Shown piece after piece: positions 1 to 11,108 of a DNA stretch of 64,000 bases. Source of the stretch: Rebecca billardiae RCC1528. Lineage: Eukaryota > Haptophyta. The notes beneath the pieces were generated by a model. The model did no database searches. It saw nothing but the letters and a program-made list of their open reading frames with translations, and was not told the DNA's origin. The stretch is taken from positions 248,001-312,000 of the forward strand of contig OZ251251.1 of assembly GCA_965240325.2 (NCBI GenBank), given 5' to 3'. Both the position numbers and the translations under genes were made by a program. Numbering within the stretch: the stretch's first letter is position 1; each line of letters begins with the position of its first letter.

Positions 1-474
1 AGAGGTGCTCGGGGACGACGGGGGTGGGCGCACGCGGCCGACCGCGAGGGGGCAGCCAGCCACGGGCCCGAGAGCGCGGCCCGCCGACGCCTGGCTGCGC
101 GCGGCGGCGCTGTCGCCACTTCCTGGTCTCGACCGGCGCAGCGCCGTGGCCTTTGACTTTCGTACTAGACTGCTCAGCGGCAGGCTTCCGAACGAGTTCA
201 GAAGCACAGCCCACACCTGTGCTCACCTGTGCCGTCATCACTCGTCATCCAGCGATGGCCGCTATCTGCACGGCCGCCCCGACTGTCCACCTCCTACGGA
301 CAACGACGGCCTGACTTGCTACTGAGGCGGGTACAAATCGCCAGGACAGCAAAGCTGCTATTGAGCCCGCCCTCCATCATCATCAACACACGTCTCACAA
401 GGCACGCACGGGCGCAGCGCCCGGCTGGCGGAGCCGCCCCCAACCCTCGCGCGCGCTCGGGCCCGCGGCGCCCG
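1..474. other. Upstream region, no recognisable gene
   Basis: GC-rich sequence before the first supported gene. Open frames exist on both strands, but they are low-complexity Arg/Ala/Pro translations typical of this base composition and match no family I recognise. It probably holds the promoter and 5' UTR of the E2 gene that starts at 475. Confidence 0.4.
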
Positions 475-1521
475 ATGTGGGGCCCCGAGCCGGAGGACGT
501 CGGGCTGCTCCCGCAGCCGCTCAACCCGCGCGCCGACACCGTCTACCCCGACGACGTCGTCTGCCGCCGCTCGCAGCCCACCGTGCTCGGGCGCGTGTGC
601 TGCGTGCCGCTGCCCGAGGGCGGCGGCGAGGGCGGCGGGCCGGGCGCCGAGGCGCACATCTACTGGCTCGGGCCCGACGCGAACGACTGCATGGAGCGCA
701 TCGACGAGCTCCGCGTCGTCGACCGCGCGCTCCTCCACGGCGACCTCGTCGCCGCCGCCGACGGTCGGATCGGCCTCGTCACCGCCTCGAGGCTCGAGCT
801 CGAGCTGCGGCTGCCGGACGGGCGCACGCTGCACGCAGTGGACAGCGCGGACGTGCGCGCACGCGCACGCGCGCACACAGCCGCGCCCCGCCGCGGGCCC
901 GTGACACTGCGCGCGCGCGATGCCTGCCTACGTCTGTACTCTGCCTGTCCGACGCGCGTCACGCGCCGCCGCGCGCCGCCTCGCCCCCGGCCCCGCGCGG
1001 CGCGCGCGCCGCGCGGCGTCGCAGGTGCAGCACCTGCAGCCATTCCGCTCGGGCACGTGGGTCGTCTCGACCGACGGCTGGCTCGGCAGGTCAGCTGCGC
1101 GCGCCGCCGAGCGCCGCGCCGCCGCGCCGCCGCGATCGCCTTTGCGCCTGTCGCAAGCGCGCGCGCGCGCCGAGCGCTGACGAGCGCGCCGCCGCGCCGG
1201 CGGCCGCCGCGCGCTCGCGCAGGGTGGAGTCGTGGGTCGAGGACGTCGAGCTCGAGCTGCCGCGCAACGCCTCGCCGCGCCTGCCGCCCGGCCTAAAATT
1301 GGGCGAGCGCGGCGCGCCTGCGGCCGCGGGCAGCGCGGCCGGACCAAGGCCGGGCGGCGGCGTGGCGGGCGGTGCTGGCGGCGGTGGGCAGGGCGACAGC
1401 GTGGGCGTGCCGCTCGGCGGTGCCGTGCTCGTCGCCCCGGCGGGGGCGGCGGACTCCCGCCCGTCGGGCTCGGCCGCGGCCGCAGCCGAGCCCGCGGCAG
1501 CCGGCGGCGGCGCCTTTGCTT

Positions 1522-1560
<39 letters not shown>

Positions 1561-4500
1561 CGGCGGGCGCGCTCGGCGGCGGCGGTGGGAGCGCGGAGGA
1601 CGAGCGCTCGGGCCTCGCGCCGCCCGTCACCTGCCTCTCCGCCACGCTCTCCCCCTCCGGCAAGGCCACCCTCGTCCTCCGCGGCGCCTCGAGCGCGCAC
1701 CTGCGTCCGACTGTGTGCATGTGCGCGCAGCCGCATAGCAGCCAGCATGGCGCCCTGTTCTATCCCTCCATGGTGCGCGCGGCCGGCGCGAGCGCGCATG
1801 CCCCCGGTGGGCGGGCGGCGCCACGCCGGCTGGAGCGGGCGCGGGAAGGGGGGTCGCGGCGCGCGGCCGGCACGAAAGTGCATGCGCGCGCGCGGGCCGC
1901 GCCCACGCCCCTAACCCTACCCCCTAACCCTAATCCGCCCTAACACCCCTCCGTGCGTCGCCCACGCCCCTCACCCTACCCCCTAACCCTAATCCGCCCT
2001 AACACTCCCCTCCGTGCGTGCACGCCGCTCAGACCGTACGCGCCGCCTCGCCCGAGCTCTCAAGGCTGCTCGGCGGCTCGCACGTCGTGGCCACGGTCAC
2101 GCGCGTGTCTCCGGCGGAGGTGGCGGTGGCGTGGGTGGCGCAGTGCGCGCAGGCAGCGGCGGAGGGGGGCGGGGGCGGTGGGCTCGGCGGCGGGGGCGCG
2201 GCTGGCTCGGCGGCCGGCGGCGCCGACGGCGCCGAGCCCGCCGCCACCGACCCCGCCGGCACACCCGCCGCCTCGGGCGCCGCGCCGCCCGCCGAGCGCG
2301 TGCGCGCGGCTACCCTCCGCCCACTCAGCTATTACTCACACACGTGGTGGTGCCTCGGGGACTTGGCGCTGCTGCCAGGTGCGCGCCCACGCCCCTAGCC
2401 TTAACCCTAGCCCCAGGCGTGCGTCTCGGCGCGCGCGCGGCGGGGGCGTGGACTAGCTCCGCGCGCGCGCTCCCGTGCGCGCGTGCGCACGCGCGCACGG
2501 CCCCGCTCACGCGCCCCGACCCTCCACCCTCCACCCCGCAACCCTACCACGCCTATCCCCCTATCCCTACCACCCTACCCTACCCATATTCACCCCTATT
2601 CACCCAGACGGCTCGGGCGAGCCGGTGGTAGGCGAGGTGTGCGGCATGGGCACGCGGCTGGCCGTGTGTTGGCAGGACGGCTCGACCGAGCCGGAAGTGC
2701 ATGCGGCGGACCTGTGCCTGCACAGCCCGGGGCCTCACAACTTCTTTCCGCACGAGGTGGTGCGGCGCCGCTCGCCCGGGCTGGCGGCGGCGGCGGCGGC
2801 GGCCGCGGCCGCCGCCGCCGCTGTGGGGCCCGCGGGCGCGGCCGCGGGCTCGGCGGCACCGGGCGGCGCGGCGGGCACGCACGCCGCCGCGGGCGCGGCC
2901 GCCGAGCCCGGCGCCGCGCCGCCGCCGCCGCCGCCGCACGCGTACGTGGTCCAATCGATGGACGTGGTGACGCGCATGGTGACGCTTCGGCCGTGGGTGC
3001 GGCCGCGCGCCACCCACGCCGCCGCCGTCGGCGGCGGCGTGAGCGGCGGCGGCGGCGGCTGGCTCGGCGCAGCGGCTGGCGGCGGCCCGAGCGCGCAGAC
3101 GCCGCCGCCGCCGTTCACGCCGCCGCCTTCTGGCGAAGCCTCGCCCCACGCAGCAGCAGCTGCAGCCGCGTCGAGCGGCGGTGGCGGCGCATCCGACGGC
3201 GCGCCGCCCTCCGATTCAGACGACGACGACGACGACGATGGCGCGGCGCTCCGTGCCCTTGCCGATGACTTTGGCCTGGCTGCGGCGGCGGAGGGCGGCG
3301 GCGGCGGCGCGGACTCGGCGGAGGCGGTGGAGGCGGCAATGGCGCGATACGCACGGCGCGTGGAGCGCAAGGCTGCGGCGTGGGCGCAGCAGCAGGCGCA
3401 GCGCGTGCCGCCGCCGGGCGCGTCCGCGGCGGCCGGCAGCCCGCCCGCCGCGCCCGCACCCGCCACCGCCGCCACGCACACCGGCACCGACGCCGCCGCC
3501 GCCGCCGCCGCCGCCGGCGCAGGGGCCGCCGGCTGGTCAGAGGGCTGGGTGCTGGCGCCGCCATCCTGCACGGTCGATGTGTCGGCGTACGAGCTCGCGC
3601 TCGACAGGGAGCTGAGCTACCGGCTGGGGGACATCGTGGTGCTGCTGCCGCCGATGGGCGCGGGGGCGGCGCCGCCGCTGCCGCTGCAGGGGCCGCAGCC
3701 GCCCGCGCCGGGCTCGGCGCGCGGCGTGGTGGGTGTGGGCGGCGGCGCCGGCAGCGCGGCCGCCGCCGACTCCGGCCCGCCCCTGGACCCCCCGCATGCC
3801 TCCGCGCCGCCCGCGACCGTCGGCGAAGTGATCGGGCTTGTCGACGGCTGCGTGCGCGTCGCGTGGGTCGACCGCTCGGTGTCGGTCGTCCACCCGGCGA
3901 GATTGTATCTCGTGCTCTCGGAGGAGGAGGAGTCCGGGCTCCCGGACTCGGCCGGCCCGGACTTTGAGGGCGGCCATGCGGATGGAGGGCCAAGCGGCGC
4001 GGGCGGCGCGGCGGGCGGCGGCGGCGCGCGCGGCGGCGGCGCCTCGGAGGAGGACGAGGACGACGACGACATTATCGACATTGACGATGACGACGGGCGC
4101 GGCGGCGGCGGCGCGGCCGGCTTTGCCGCCGCCGCCGCCGGCCCCAGCCTGCTGCTGCCGCCGCAGCTGAGCGCGCTGGCGGCGGCGGCGCGCGCCGAGT
4201 CCGCCGCTCTGGCGCGCGGCGGCGGCGGCGAGGAGGAGGAGGAGCGCGGTGACTTGGCTGGCGAGGGCGGCGGCGCGGGTGGCGGCGCGGCCCTGGTGTT
4301 TTTCGACGCGGCCGCGCCCGCGCTGCCCGCGCCGACCGGCGTGGCGGCGGCCGCGGGCGACTCGGCCGCCGCAGCCGGCGCCGACGGCGGCGGCGGCGGC
4401 GGTGGCGATGGCGGCAGCGGCGGCGGCAGCGCCGCGCTTTCGCCCGCCCGCCCGCCTGCGCTCGCGCGCTCCGAGTCGGCTCCCTCCTCCGCCGCAGCGG

Positions 4501-4647
4501 ACGACGAGGAGTTCGCCTCCGCGCCCGCAACGCCGCTTGGGTCGCCGCGGCGCGAGCCGGCGGCGGGCGGCGCCGCGGCCGCGGGCTCGGCGGCGGAGGC
4601 GGCGGGCGGCAGCGGCAGCGGCGGCGGCAGCGGCAGCGGCGGCGGCA

Positions 4648-4680
<33 letters not shown>

Positions 4681-5257
4681 GCGGCGGCGGCATGTTTGAG
4701 GTGCTCGAGACGCCGCCGCCCGCCTCGCACTTCTTCTATGGCGCAGCGCCCGCGCCGCAGCCGGAGCCGGCCGCCGCCGCCGCCGCCGACGGCGCCGCGC
4801 CCGCGCCGCCGCCGCCGGCCGCCGCAGCCGCAGCCGCAGCCACCGCGAGCGGCGGCGGCGCGTCCGCGGCGCCACCGCCCGCCGCCGCCGCCGCCGCCGG
4901 CGCGAGCGCGCCCACTGACCCGCGCTGGCGGCGCGCGGTGATGCGCGACTGGCGCAGCCTGCGCTCCTCGCTACCCGAGGGCGTGACCGTCCTTGCGTAC
5001 GCGCAGCGCATGGACCTACTGCGCGCTCTTGTCACGGTGTGTGCGCGCTCGGGCGCGCGCGCGACACCGCCGCCCGCCCGCGCGCGCGCGCGTCGCGCGT
5101 CGCGGCGCGGTGGCACGCGAGCGCGCGCCTGCGTCCGCGCGCGTCCGCGCGAGGGCTGCGTGGGGCGCGTGCGCGGCGCAGGCCCATGCGCCATGCGTGC
5201 CGCCACACACACCACGCACGCGCGCGCACACACACCACACGCACACACGCACACACG

Positions 5258-5290
<33 letters not shown>

Positions 5291-6732
5291 ACGCACACGC
5301 ACACACACACACACGCACACACACACGCACACACACACACGCACACACACACGCACACACACACGCACACACGCACACACACACGCACACACACACGCAC
5401 ACACACCACGCGCACACACACACCGCGCGCGCGCACACACACCGCACCGCACACACCGCGCACACCGCACACCGCGCAGGGTCCGTCCGGCACGCCGTAC
5501 GCGCACACAGTCCTGCTCTTCGACGTGGGGCTGCCCCCGAACTATCCGGCCTCGCCGCCGCGGCTGCACTTCCATTCGCACGGCGACCGGGTCAACCCGA
5601 ATCTGTACGAGTCCGGGCGGGTGTGCCTCTCGCTGCTGGGCACGTGGGCAGGGCAGGCCTCCGAGCGCTGGAGCGCCGCCTCCTCGCTCCTGCAGGTGCG
5701 CGCTGCTGCCCTGCTACGCGTGCGGCGCCTAGTACTCCTCCCCAATGCACGCGACTGCACGCATGCGTGCTGTCTCCTATTCTCCTTCTTTCCTGCGCGC
5801 GGGTTTCTTTTTCTTTTTCTTTTTTACGACTTGCTGCGCGAGTTGTCCATTTGTGCGCGGTCGCTTCGGCCGGCCGCGGCGCTCACGGCTGCCGGCGCCG
5901 CGCGTGCGCTGCGCGCGCGTGGCGTGCCGCCGCGCAGGTGTTCATCTCGGTGCAGGCGCTGATCCTCACGCCCGAGCCCTTCTACAACGAGCCCGGCTAT
6001 GAGGTCAGCGCTGCACCGCGCGCGCGCGGCGCCGCCGCCGCGCGCGCGGCGCGCACACGCGCGCGGCGCGCGGCGCGCACGCAGGCGGCATCGGCCCTGA
6101 ATTGTTTTTTTCATGGGATTGTTTCTGTTGACGCGTGCGTGGTCGCGCCCCGGCCCCGTGTGCCGGCGCGCGTCGCGCCGCAGGTGGAGCGCGGCACGGC
6201 GAAGGGCGCCGAGTCGTCGCGCCTCTACTCCGAGGGGGCACGCCTACTCACCCTTGGTCACGTGGTCGCGCAGATCCGCAGCCCCGCGCCCGACACCGCC
6301 GCGCACGTGCGCGCGCACTACGCGCGCGCGGGGCCGCGGCTGCTGGCGGAGGCGCGCGCGGTGCTCGAGGCGCGCGCGCGCGCGGACGCGCTGGCTGCGG
6401 CTCGCGCTGCTGCCGGAGGCGGCGGGGGCGCCGCTGGGGCCGGCGCCGCGCCCGGCGCCGCGCCCGGTGCCGCGCCAGCAGACGCCGCCGCGCCCGCCGC
6501 GGCGGTCGCGCCGGCCACAACCGCCGCGGCCGTTCCGCCGGCCGTTACCGCCAGCGCGCCGGCGCCGCCCTCGCGCGGCTTCTGCATCGCCCTGCGCAAG
6601 CTGCTGCCCGGACTGGAGGCGGCGGTGGCGCAGGCGGTGGCGGAGGCGGCGCTGGAGGACGAGGCGGCGGGTGGCGCGGCGGAGGCGGAGGCGGTGGCTT
6701 CAGCTCCCGCCGCGAATGCGCCGTTGACTTGA
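475..6732 (+). CDS. UBE2O: UBE2O/PHO2-like large E2 ubiquitin-conjugating enzyme
   Basis: E2 (E2/E3 hybrid) enzyme that passes ubiquitin from E1 onto substrates. Exons by phase: 475-852, 1025-1089, 1223-1712 (end uncertain), 2033-2378, 2608-5036, 5480-5695, 5938-6003, 6184-6732; the sum is 1512 aa. The N-terminal exons carry the small beta-rich CR-type segments of this family (for example FRSGTWVVSTDGWLGR). A very long Ala/Gly-rich acidic linker, including poly-Asp and poly-Gly, fills exon 5. The catalytic UBC fold spans exons 5-8: GPSGTPYAHTVLLFDVGLPP, then GRVCLSLLGTW with the catalytic Cys at about residue 1285, then VFISVQALILTPEPFYNEPG. The family C-terminal helix region follows. The motif order and the CLSLLGTW signature point to UBE2O (animals) or PHO2/UBC24 (plants, phosphate starvation) rather than a canonical small E2. 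The start at 475 is the first Met followed by family-like sequence. The intron at 5037-5479 is a CA-rich microsatellite. Confidence 0.85.
1911..2015 (+). repeat. Telomere-like CCCTAA tract in intron 3 of the E2 gene
   Basis: Two direct copies of a roughly 59-bp unit, beginning near 1914 and 1973, each containing CCCTAACCCTAATCC-type telomere-like sequence. They lie inside the intron modelled as 1713-2032. The next intron (2379-2607) also has shorter CCTAACC and CCCTA-rich stretches. Confidence 0.8.
5200..5470 (+). repeat. (CA)n/(GCACAC)n microsatellite in intron 5 of the E2 gene
   Basis: Long run of CA dinucleotides interrupted by G, filling most of the intron that splits the UBC domain and ending a few bases before the CAG acceptor at 5477-5479. 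Open frames across it (poly His-Thr or Cys-Val) are artefacts. Confidence 0.9.
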
Positions 6733-7668
6733 ATGCCGGCAGCAGCGGCAGCAGCAGCGCGGAGCCATGCTGAAGCCTGGCGCTGCTTGCTGCGTGCTGA
6801 TATATATATATATATTGATGCCGCATGCCCGCCGCCGCCTCGTCGGGTAGCTCGTCAATCATTGCCATTCGGGTGGCTTTGAGTTTGAGTCGGACGTCGT
6901 CGCCGAGCCATGCAGATGCACGCGGCATCGTCATCGTCGTCAGCAGGGGGCGGCGCCTGAATTTAGGCTGCTCGCTGTCCGATCCGATCGAGAACGAATC
7001 ATCTATATCTATTATATACCATCCGATCATGACGATGGCGCGCGCGCGCGCCATCGTCATCATGATGCTATACTACGATGACTGCGCTATACGCGACGAC
7101 GATATACTGATGAGCAGTATGCATGCTGCTGAGTCCTGCTGACGACGATGACGAATGATGGGCGGGGCGCGCGCTACTCTTGCGGCATGGGCATGGCACT
7201 GTCTGATACCGCGGAATGACGGCCGCGCACGGCGTGGCAGCATACGGATTACGGAGTCGTGAGCGACGCGAGTCCGAGAGTTACTGAGTAGCCAGCTGAT
7301 ACTCTAGCCCGAACACTACGGCCGCGGGCGGACGGGCTCAACCGCGCCAATGACGATGATGAACTCGCTACTGGCCTACTGCTTACGCGGCGGCGGCGCC
7401 GTCGCCCGAGCACACGTCGGACGCGGGCCGCGGCAGGCCTCAAGCGCCGCCGCCCGGTCGGTCACCGCCCGCCGTACTTGCAACAGCAGGGAGTAGTCGG
7501 GAAGCTTCGCGCTCGGCCGCGCGGCCGCCGCGGCCGCGCGCTCCGCCGCCGCCGCATGCAGGGCCCACGCCCGGGTAACGGTTACCACTCGCCGCCGCCA
7601 CCCGCCACCCGAGCTCGCCGAGCTCGGCGACCAGCACGATGCCGCGCCGCCGCCCGGTGCGGGTGGCC
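6733..7668. other. Intergenic between convergent genes
   Basis: The 3' flanks of the + strand E2 gene and the - strand GEX1 gene. It contains a short (TA)n run near 6801 and a perfect 32-bp palindrome at 7029-7060. Apart from those I see no gene. The stretch at about 7440-7637 is open on the minus strand and could only matter if GEX1 had a further 3' exon. Confidence 0.6.
7029..7060. repeat. Perfect 32-bp palindrome
   Basis: The 16-bp arm ATGACGATGGCGCGCG meets its own reverse complement with no spacer, so it could form a GC-cored cruciform or, in RNA, a strong hairpin. It lies midway between two convergent genes, so a role in 3' end formation on either strand is possible but only inferred. 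Confidence 0.85.
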
Positions 7669-10133
7669 TCAGTCCGAGCCCTTGGCCGCGCGCGTGCGCG
7701 CGGCGGAGCGCGTCACGCGCGCGGTCGCGCCGTGCCCGGCGCCCGGCGGCGCCTCGTTCGCCGCCGAGCCACGCCGGGGCTGCAGCGCCGCCGCGCCGCC
7801 GCGCGCGCCGCCCGTCGGCGGCGTGCGCTGCAGCGAGCGCCGTGGCCGGCCCGCGCTGCCACGCGCGCGCGCGCCGCCGCCGCCAGCCGCCGCCTCCTCC
7901 GCCTCGCCCGCGTCAGCCGCCCTCTCCAGCGCCTCCCGGATCGCGCCGACCGGACTTCGCGACACGGAGTGCGACTTGGTGTCAGGTGAGTCGCCCGCGC
8001 CCGCGCCCGCCGGCCCCGCCGCCGACGCGGGCGCGGCGCGCGGCGCGCGGCGCGCGCCGCCGTCCACGGCGTCATCGGAGCGCGCGCGCGCGAGCGAGCC
8101 GGCGGCCGAGCCGCCGCCGCCGGCCGCGACCCGGCCGGCGAGCAGCTCGGAGAGGTCGGAGGACTGGCGGCGGATCTCACGAACGTCCTTCTGGAGTGCC
8201 GCCATCGCCTCCGCCTGCGCCTCCGCAGGGTCCGACCAGCGCAGTAGCGCGCGCGCCGCGGCGAGGCACGCCGTGCACAGCGCGAGCCGCCGCAGGGCCC
8301 ACAGCCGCGCGTGCACCGCCTCCGGCCCCGCCGGGCTGCCGAGGTCGGAGATCGCGATCACGAGCCGCTCGAGCGTCCAGTTGGCGCCGAGCACCGCCAG
8401 CATGTGTGAGCGCGCGCCCGCCGTGCGCTTTGTCGAGGAGAGCAGTACCGCCGCAAACACGCACAGCTGGCGGTGGGGCGGTGCGGCGCGGCGAGAAGGG
8501 ATGGCGGCGGCGGCGGTGGGGGCGGGGATGGTGGGCGGTCGCCGCAGGGTCCGGCCAGTCAGGGGGCGGTCGCGGGCGCCAGCGCGCGCACGCGCGCCAA
8601 GCCGCGCTTGGCGGGCGTGATCGCCAGCCAAGGGGCGGCGCGGGTAGGGTGACGGTTACAGATGACGGTTACGGCCGTGCGGCCGCGCGCACACACCGCG
8701 TGTAGAAGGCCGCCGCCTTCTACGCGGGGCCACGGGTCGGGCGCGGGGGTAGGGCTGGCAAGGGTAGGGCTGGCGCGCGCGCACCGTGTAGAAGGCCGCT
8801 GCCTTGAGGTCGAAGAATTCCCCGAGAAAGGCCGCGTGCAGCTCAAGCAGCGCGCCCAGCTGGGTTAGAACTTCTGCCTGCCGCGTAGCGAACGCCTCCT
8901 GAGCCGCGTGCAGTCGCTCTGCGCGCGCGCGCGCCACCGCCGGGCCGCGCCGACGCCGCGCGGGGCCGGCGTGTGTGAGCCGGCGGCGGGTGTGCGGGCG
9001 GCGGGGCGCGGCGGCCGCGAGCGCTAACAGTCGATCCCGCACGCCAGGGTTTAGGGTTGGGTTAGGGTTCGCTCACTGTCGATCCCGCACGCCAGGGTTT
9101 AGGGTTGGGTTAGGGTTCGCTCACTGTCGATCCCACACGCCAGGGTTTAGGGTTGGGTTAGGGTTCGCTCACTGTCGATCCCGCACGCCAGGGTTTAGGG
9201 TTAGGGTTAGGGTTCGCTCACTGTCGATCCCACACGCCAGGGGTCTCCGCGCGCGCGCGCTCGGGCGCGCGCGCACCCATCGTCTCGGCGGAGGCGCTCG
9301 CCATCGCGCCGAGGCCGTGCAGCGACGTCGCCGTGCGCTCGAACCGCCCCGCCTCCTCCGCGCTCAGCTCCCGAATCTGCCCCGCGAGCGCGCCGGTCGC
9401 CGCCTGCGCTTCCGCCTGCCGGGCCGCAGCCGCGTCGAGCCCTTGGCTGATGCGCGCGGAGGCGGCGGCGAGCTCGTCGAGGCCGCTGAGCGCGGTGTCG
9501 ACGGCGCCGTGCAGCGAGGCCACGGCGTGCTCCGTGCGCGCCTGCGCACGCGCACGCGCACGCGCGCACGGGTCATGGGCGTGCCCACCCGCGAGCGCGC
9601 GCGCGCCGTGTGCACTGGGCGCACGCGCGCACGGCGCGCGCGGCGCGCGTGGCGGCGAGTCGCGCGCGCGCGCGCGCACGGCGCGGCGCGCGCGCCTGGA
9701 AGGCTTCGGACTGCACGTAGAAGCACATCGACTCGGCGTGCTGGTAGAACGTCGTGTACACCGTGTACGGCAGACCGTTGGGCGCGGCGGCCATTGGGCC
9801 GGTGCACTGCTCGATACTCATCTCGTACTCACATGGGTACGTGGGCAGGCCGGACTTGGCGAGGTGGCAGTTGGCGAAGCGCACGGCGAGGCGCGACTGC
9901 GCCACGTCGTCCAGCCCCTTGCAGCCCCCCTGCAGCGCGTCCACGGCCTCGCGCCAGCACGTCGTGCCGCCGCGCCCGGCGCTCATCAGCTCATCGAGCT
10001 GCGCCTTGCCCGCGCGCGCGCGCGCGTCGGCAGCGGCGTCGTGCTGGAAGACGGCGGGCGCGGCGCCAGGGGCGGCGGTGGACGTCGGGGCGAAGAGGCC
10101 CGCCCCCACGAGCAGCGGCGCGAGCGCGAGCAT
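7669..10133 (-). CDS. GEX1: GEX1/Brambleberry/KAR5-like nuclear fusion protein
   Basis: Nuclear-envelope membrane protein of the KAR5/GEX1/Brambleberry family, which is needed for fusion of nuclei after gamete fusion. Exons (minus): 10133-9696, 9541-9277, 8918-8785, 8466-7669; 544 aa and all phases agree. The N-terminal hydrophobic leader MLALAPLLVGAGLF fits a signal peptide. The diagnostic cysteine-rich domain follows at residues about 50-146: CWREAVDALQGGCKGL, RLAVRFANCHLAKSG, YPCEYEMSIEQCT, then TFYQHAESMCFYVQSEAFQ. A coiled-coil region covers exons 2 and 3. Exon 4 starts with LCVFAAVLLSSTKRTAGAR, like the conserved membrane segment of plant GEX1, and a second hydrophobic stretch follows. 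The low-complexity tail may be overextended. Intron 1 appears to use a GC donor, and intron 2 holds telomere-like tandem repeats. It is divergent from the hydroxylase at 10350. Confidence 0.8.
8702..8723. repeat. Short hairpin in GEX1 intron 3
   Basis: GTAGAAGGC and its reverse complement GCCTTCTAC separated by four bases. The first arm repeats the sequence at the nearby exon 3 end (about 8787-8795), so it looks like a small local duplication and inversion next to the 5' splice site. Confidence 0.6.
9031..9240. repeat. 48-bp tandem telomere-like repeat in GEX1 intron 2
   Basis: Five copies of a 48-49-bp unit, starting at 9031, 9079, 9127, 9175 and 9224. Each contains TCGATCCC(G/A)CACGCC; the first four continue into TTTAGGGTT(G/A)GGTTAGGG-type telomeric sequence. 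The copies differ by only a few bases. On the gene's sense strand this reads CCCTAACCC. It lies wholly inside the intron between exons 2 and 3. Confidence 0.85.
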
Positions 10134-10349
10134 CTGCCTCGTGCCCGTGGCAGCCAGAAGGCAGGGACTCGGCGCCGGAGCGCGCGCACGCGGCTTGGTG
10201 ACCGATTTCAAACGGCCTGCCCAGGGCTGCCGGTCCGGCTTGTACAGCACCGCCGTGGTCCGGACCGTTGTCGGCGAGGCCCGCCGCGCGGGCGCGTCTC
10301 GGACCTCGGCGAGTCCGCGCCCGGCGGCGGCGGCGGTGCACAGGCAAAG
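10134..10349. promoter_or_regulatory. Putative bidirectional promoter (GEX1 / hydroxylase)
   Basis: Only 216 bp separate the two divergent start codons, so both promoters and both 5' UTRs must lie here or overlap the genes. No TATA-like or other element is convincing by eye. This rests on gene arrangement alone. Confidence 0.4.
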
Positions 10350-11108
10350 ATGTCGATCGTGCAGTCGGCGCTGTGCGCGACGTCGTCGGTCGCGCGGCAG
10401 CGACCGACGCTCTTCTTCTTCCCCTCGCTCCGCGCCGCCCCCGTCTGGTCGCTCGCCGACCTCCGCCCCGCGCAGCGCGACGCCATCGCCGCGCTCGCGG
10501 ACGCGACGCCCGCCATCGCCGCCGAGTACGACGCGCTCGCGTCCGCCGGACTCCCGTCGGACTACTCGACGAAGGACGCGAGCCGGCAGGACGGCGAGCA
10601 CCGGCTGCACGACGGGCAGTGGGACTGGCACTCGTACGTCAAGAAGGGCGAGCGCCAGGCGCCCTTTGCCGCGCACTGCCCGCGCACGGCAGCCATGCTG
10701 GAGCGGGTGCCCGGGCTGATGACCGGCCTTCCATTTGGGTTCGCGTTCTTCTCGACGCTGCACGCGCGCTCGAGCATCGCGCCGCACACCGCGCCGTGCA
10801 ACCTGCGCGTGCGCTGCCACCTGCCCCTGCGCACGCCCGCCGCCGCCGCCGCCGCCGCCGAGCCGCCGGCGTGTGGGATCGAGATTGCGCGAGATACGTC
10901 CGCGTGGATCGTTGGCCAGCCCCTGCTCTTCGACGACAGCTACGAGCACCGCGTGTGGAACCACACGGACGAGCCGCGCGTGCTGCTGCTCTTCGACCTC
11001 TGGCACCCGGACCTCGCCGACTCCGAGCGTGCCGAGATCAGCGAGATGTTCGAGCGCGCGCAGCGAGAGCGAGCAGCAGCGGCCGCGGCGCGCACGGGGG
11101 GCGCGTGA
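10350..11108 (+). CDS. Aspartyl/asparaginyl beta-hydroxylase-like 2-oxoglutarate dioxygenase
   Basis: Single-exon 252-aa protein of the Asp/Asn (and peptide-aspartate) beta-hydroxylase superfamily, Fe(II)/2-oxoglutarate dioxygenases. Visible signatures are the first iron-ligand segment SSIAPHTAPCNLRVRCHLPL (His about 146) with the family's PH-x(3)-N-x-R-x-H-L pattern, and the second, LLFDDSYEHRVWNHTDEPRV (His about 200), followed by LLLFDLWHP. It has only the catalytic domain, without the transmembrane and TPR parts of animal ASPH, so it is more like bacterial or algal stand-alone members. No clear signal peptide is seen. The start at 10350 is the first Met in frame after a stretch without family similarity. 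The substrate is unknown. Confidence 0.85.
   Translation: MSIVQSALCATSSVARQRPTLFFFPSLRAAPVWSLADLRPAQRDAIAALADATPAIAAEYDALASAGLPSDYSTKDASRQDGEHRLHDGQWDWHSYVKKGERQAPFAAHCPRTAAMLERVPGLMTGLPFGFAFFSTLHARSSIAPHTAPCNLRVRCHLPLRTPAAAAAAAEPPACGIEIARDTSAWIVGQPLLFDDSYEHRVWNHTDEPRVLLLFDLWHPDLADSERAEISEMFERAQRERAAAAAARTGGA

Noticed and set aside
1911-2015. A chromosome end
   Set aside because: The telomere-like sequence is short, flanked by coding exons on both sides, and similar tracts recur at other internal sites.
9031-9240. GEX1 intron 2 repeat as a third case of donor copying
   Set aside because: Units contain a donor-like CAGTGAGC, but the phase of exon 3 requires the donor at 9276, upstream of the array, so the repeat is purely intronic.
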